DNA from: Streptomyces hiroshimensis
Lineage (GTDB): Bacteria; Actinomycetota; Actinomycetes; Streptomycetales; Streptomycetaceae
Reading direction: 5' to 3'
Length of the DNA stretch: 64,000 nt
Assembly: GCF_014650335.1 (NCBI RefSeq)
Contig: NZ_BMUT01000016.1
Coordinates: 1-64,000 of the forward strand
The notes beneath the pieces are model-generated. The model was not told the DNA's origin. It searched no databases and worked only from the letters and a program-made list of their open reading frames with translations. Below, one piece after another: positions 62,567-64,000 of this stretch. The position numbers and the translations under genes are program-made. Numbering within the stretch: the stretch's first letter is position 1; each line of letters opens with the position of its first letter.

Positions 62567-62597
62567 TTGCCAACCACCCCGGATGATCAGCTAGAGT
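62567..62597 (+). promoter_or_regulatory. Promoter of the tRNA-Gly cluster
   Basis: TTGCCA (62567-62572) and TAGAGT (62592-62597) with a 19-bp spacer lie about 50 bases before the first tRNA-Gly. A second TAGAGT (62989-62994) stands before the last tRNA-Gly(GCC), suggesting a separate promoter for it. Confidence 0.65.
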
Positions 62598-62649
62598 CTG
62601 GATCACGCCGAGGGGCGAGGCCGGGAAACCGGGCAAACCCCCAGGTCAC

Positions 62650-62721
62650 GCGGGTGTAGCTCAGTAGTAGAGCGCCCCCTTTCCAAGGGGGAGGCGCAGT
62701 GTGCGATTCCTGTCACCCGCT
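62650..62721 (+). tRNA. Non-canonical tRNA-Gly (anticodon UCC), copy 1
   Basis: The 72-base tRNA has acceptor GCGGGTG/CACCCGC with discriminator T, D-arm GCTC-AGTAGTA-GAGC and anticodon stem CCCCC/GGGGG around TTTCCAA (TCC). The D-loop lacks the GG pair, and the T-loop is GTGCGATTC, where GTTCGATTC is canonical. The T-stem cannot pair normally. The same deviations define staphylococcal tRNA-Gly used for peptidoglycan bridges. Confidence 0.85.
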
Positions 62722-62766
62722 CTGAACGTCCTCCGGCCACGCATGTGGTCCGGCGGGACGGATCAT

Positions 62767-62838
62767 GCGGGTGTAGCTCAGTAGTAGAGCGCCCTCTTTC
62801 CAAGAGGGAGGCGCAGTGTGCGATTCCTGTCACCCGCT
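62767..62838 (+). tRNA. Non-canonical tRNA-Gly (anticodon UCC), copy 2
   Basis: It is identical to copy 1 except that the anticodon stem is CCCTC/GAGGG. This C-to-T and G-to-A pair of changes keeps the stem paired, showing that structure is maintained by selection. The T-loop is again GTGCGATTC. Confidence 0.85.
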
Positions 62839-62883
62839 CTGATCGCTTACCGGTCCACCTCGTGGGCCGGACCGGCGATCCAT

Positions 62884-62955
62884 GCGGGTGTAGCTCAGTA
62901 GTAGAGCGCCCCCTTTCCAAGGGGGAGGCGCAGTGTGCGATTCCTGTCACCCGCT
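62884..62955 (+). tRNA. Non-canonical tRNA-Gly (anticodon UCC), copy 3
   Basis: The 72-base sequence is the same as copy 1. The spacers between the three copies (about 45 bases) are unrelated apart from the shared TCTGA or TCTCA just after each gene, so this is a true triplicate array. Confidence 0.85.
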
Positions 62956-63033
62956 CTCATCACGTACCGACCACTCCGGTGGATCAGGTAGAGTGATGTC
63001 TCGCGCCGCCCGGTGAGAGCCGGTCGGAGGCAT

Positions 63034-63106
<73 letters not shown>

Positions 63107-63113
63107 CAGTGAA

Positions 63114-63146
63114 CGAAGGCCCCGGTCATCACGACCGGGGCCTTCG
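63114..63146 (+). terminator. Terminator of the tRNA-Gly cluster
   Basis: CGAAGGCCCCGGTC (63114-63127) pairs perfectly with 63133-63146 around a five-base ATCAC loop. Confidence 0.9.
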
Positions 63147-63226
63147 TCGTACTTCCTGCCGTGCACTCTGCCGCACTCCCTGCCGTGCTTCCCGCCGTAC
63201 TTCCCGCCGTACTTCGTGCCGCAGCG
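63147..63226. repeat. 12-bp degenerate tandem repeat
   Basis: Units resembling TTCCCGCCGTAC recur with periods of 10-14 bp between 63152 and 63225; the two central copies near 63188 and 63200 are identical. The repeats lie between the tRNA terminator and the ABC-transporter gene. Confidence 0.65.
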
Positions 63227-63303
63227 GCGCTGATGACATTCGTCATCCGAAGTCATGACAGGCCGCACTGCCCCCGGCCCGGATCCGGCGGGAGCCTTGA
63301 AGC

Positions 63304-64000
63304 ATGGATATCGGGGACAGTGTGATCGACGTCTCGGGGCTGCGCCGCCGCTACGGCCCGGCCGGGGACAAGGGCTTCGAAGCGGTGCGGGACGTCTCCT
63401 TCACCGTGGGGCGCGGCGAGTTGTTCGCCCTGCTCGGCACGAACGGTGCGGGCAAGACCTCCACGGTCGAGCTGCTGGAGGGCCTCGCGAAGCCCACCGC
63501 GGGCAAGGTGCGCGTGCTCGGTCACGACCCCTTCACGGAGCGGCGCGTCGTGCGTCCGCGGATCGGGGTGATGCTCCAGGAAGGCGGATTCCCCTCCGAC
63601 CTGACCGTCACCGAGACGGTCCGGATGTGGGCCGGCTGCACCACCGGGGCCCGGCCCGCGGCCGAAGCCCTGGAGCTCGTCGGCCTCACCGGGCGCCGGG
63701 ACGTGCGCATCAAGCAGCTCTCCGGCGGCGAGCGGCGCCGCCTCGATCTGGCGCTCGCCCTCCTCGGCCGCCCCGAGGTCCTCTTCCTCGACGAGCCGAC
63801 GACCGGCCTGGACCCCGAGGCCCGGCACACCACCTGGGAGCTGGTGCGCCGGCTGCGTGCCGAAGGCACGACCGTGCTGCTCACCACGCACTATCTGGAG
63901 GAGGCGGAGGCTCTCGCGGACCGCCTGGCGATCATGCGCGAGGGGCGGATCGTCACCTCCGGGACGCCGGAGTCGGTGATCGGCTCCTATCCCGCGCGGA
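63304..64000 (+). CDS. ABC transporter ATP-binding protein (partial)
   Basis: The frame opens at ATG 63304 and continues past the window edge (about 232 codons seen). Walker A is LLGTNGAGKTSTVELLEG, the Q-loop MLQEGGFPSDLTV, signature LSGGERRRLDLALALLG, Walker B EVLFLDEPTTGLDP and switch His LLTTHYLEEAEALADR. This is the CcmA/DrrA-type of ATPase that pairs with an ABC-2 permease, usually encoded next, for export of drugs or lipids. GGGAG lies about ten bases before the start. Confidence 0.93.
   Translation, partial: MDIGDSVIDVSGLRRRYGPAGDKGFEAVRDVSFTVGRGELFALLGTNGAGKTSTVELLEGLAKPTAGKVRVLGHDPFTERRVVRPRIGVMLQEGGFPSDLTVTETVRMWAGCTTGARPAAEALELVGLTGRRDVRIKQLSGGERRRLDLALALLGRPEVLFLDEPTTGLDPEARHTTWELVRRLRAEGTTVLLTTHYLEEAEALADRLAIMREGRIVTSGTPESVIGSYPAR

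Noticed and set aside
62650..62955. tRNA-Gly pseudogenes
   Set aside because: Three copies keep identical unusual loops, and the one variable position is a compensated base-pair change, which argues against decay.

Overview
The window is a high-GC actinobacterial chromosome segment and almost certainly a Streptomyces or a close relative. It carries bldC, an AtrA-type TetR regulator, an ORF1590/NsdA-type sporulation regulator, an Lsr2 paralogue, XRE-DUF5753/DUF397 pairs, valine dehydrogenase and DUF3073. GTG starts are frequent and many promoters have TAGNNT-type -10 boxes. From memory (not checked by search), the backbone order matches the S. coelicolor SCO4122 to SCO4074 neighbourhood.

Layout. 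1-640: 5' end of a 16S rRNA gene (minus strand) with its leader and promoter. 870-18178: conserved backbone holding a MarR regulator divergent from an MFS exporter, a PAS/SpoIIE-type phosphatase, a type II NADH dehydrogenase-like enzyme divergent from atrA, a membrane-spanning sigma-factor fusion, an asparagine-synthase-like protein, the ORF1590-type regulator, L-2-hydroxyglutarate oxidase, trmB and a PrsW-type protease. 18294-31250: accessory region. It contains a secreted protein with a small membrane protein, then a putative DNA-modification/defence island (Vsr nuclease, m5C methyltransferase, SNF2-type helicase, ParB-like protein, HNH-like protein, divergent HTH protein), then an RsbW-like/XRE/DUF397 set and several unknown genes. 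31311-43466: backbone with an aldo/keto reductase, an M23 peptidase behind a c-di-AMP riboswitch, a membrane PP2C phosphatase, two DEAD-box helicases, a cold-shock protein, a DUF6227-like protein, tRNA-Lys, a lipoprotein and a zincin. 43563-48289: tRNA-Glu, -Asp and -Phe, hrpA, and a second tRNA-Asp. 48353-62560: bldC, valine dehydrogenase, and purine biosynthesis genes (purM-purF and purL-purQ-purS) with two transport/regulatory genes between them, then the Lsr2 paralogue. 62567-63146: four tRNA-Gly genes. 63304 to the end: a truncated ABC-transporter ATPase.

Three things stand out. First, three tandem tRNA-Gly(UCC) genes have a GUGC T-loop and no GG pair in the D-loop, the hallmarks of staphylococcal tRNA-Gly dedicated to peptidoglycan bridges. 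Streptomyces walls also carry a glycine bridge. Second, the five-gene HNH / ParB-like / SNF2 helicase / m5C methyltransferase / Vsr island does not fit a named defence type that I can recall. Third, about ten genes have short tandem repeats that begin at or straddle their own stop codon.

Start codons were chosen from ribosome-binding sites and family alignment by eye. All database-dependent claims are marked as recall or inference.
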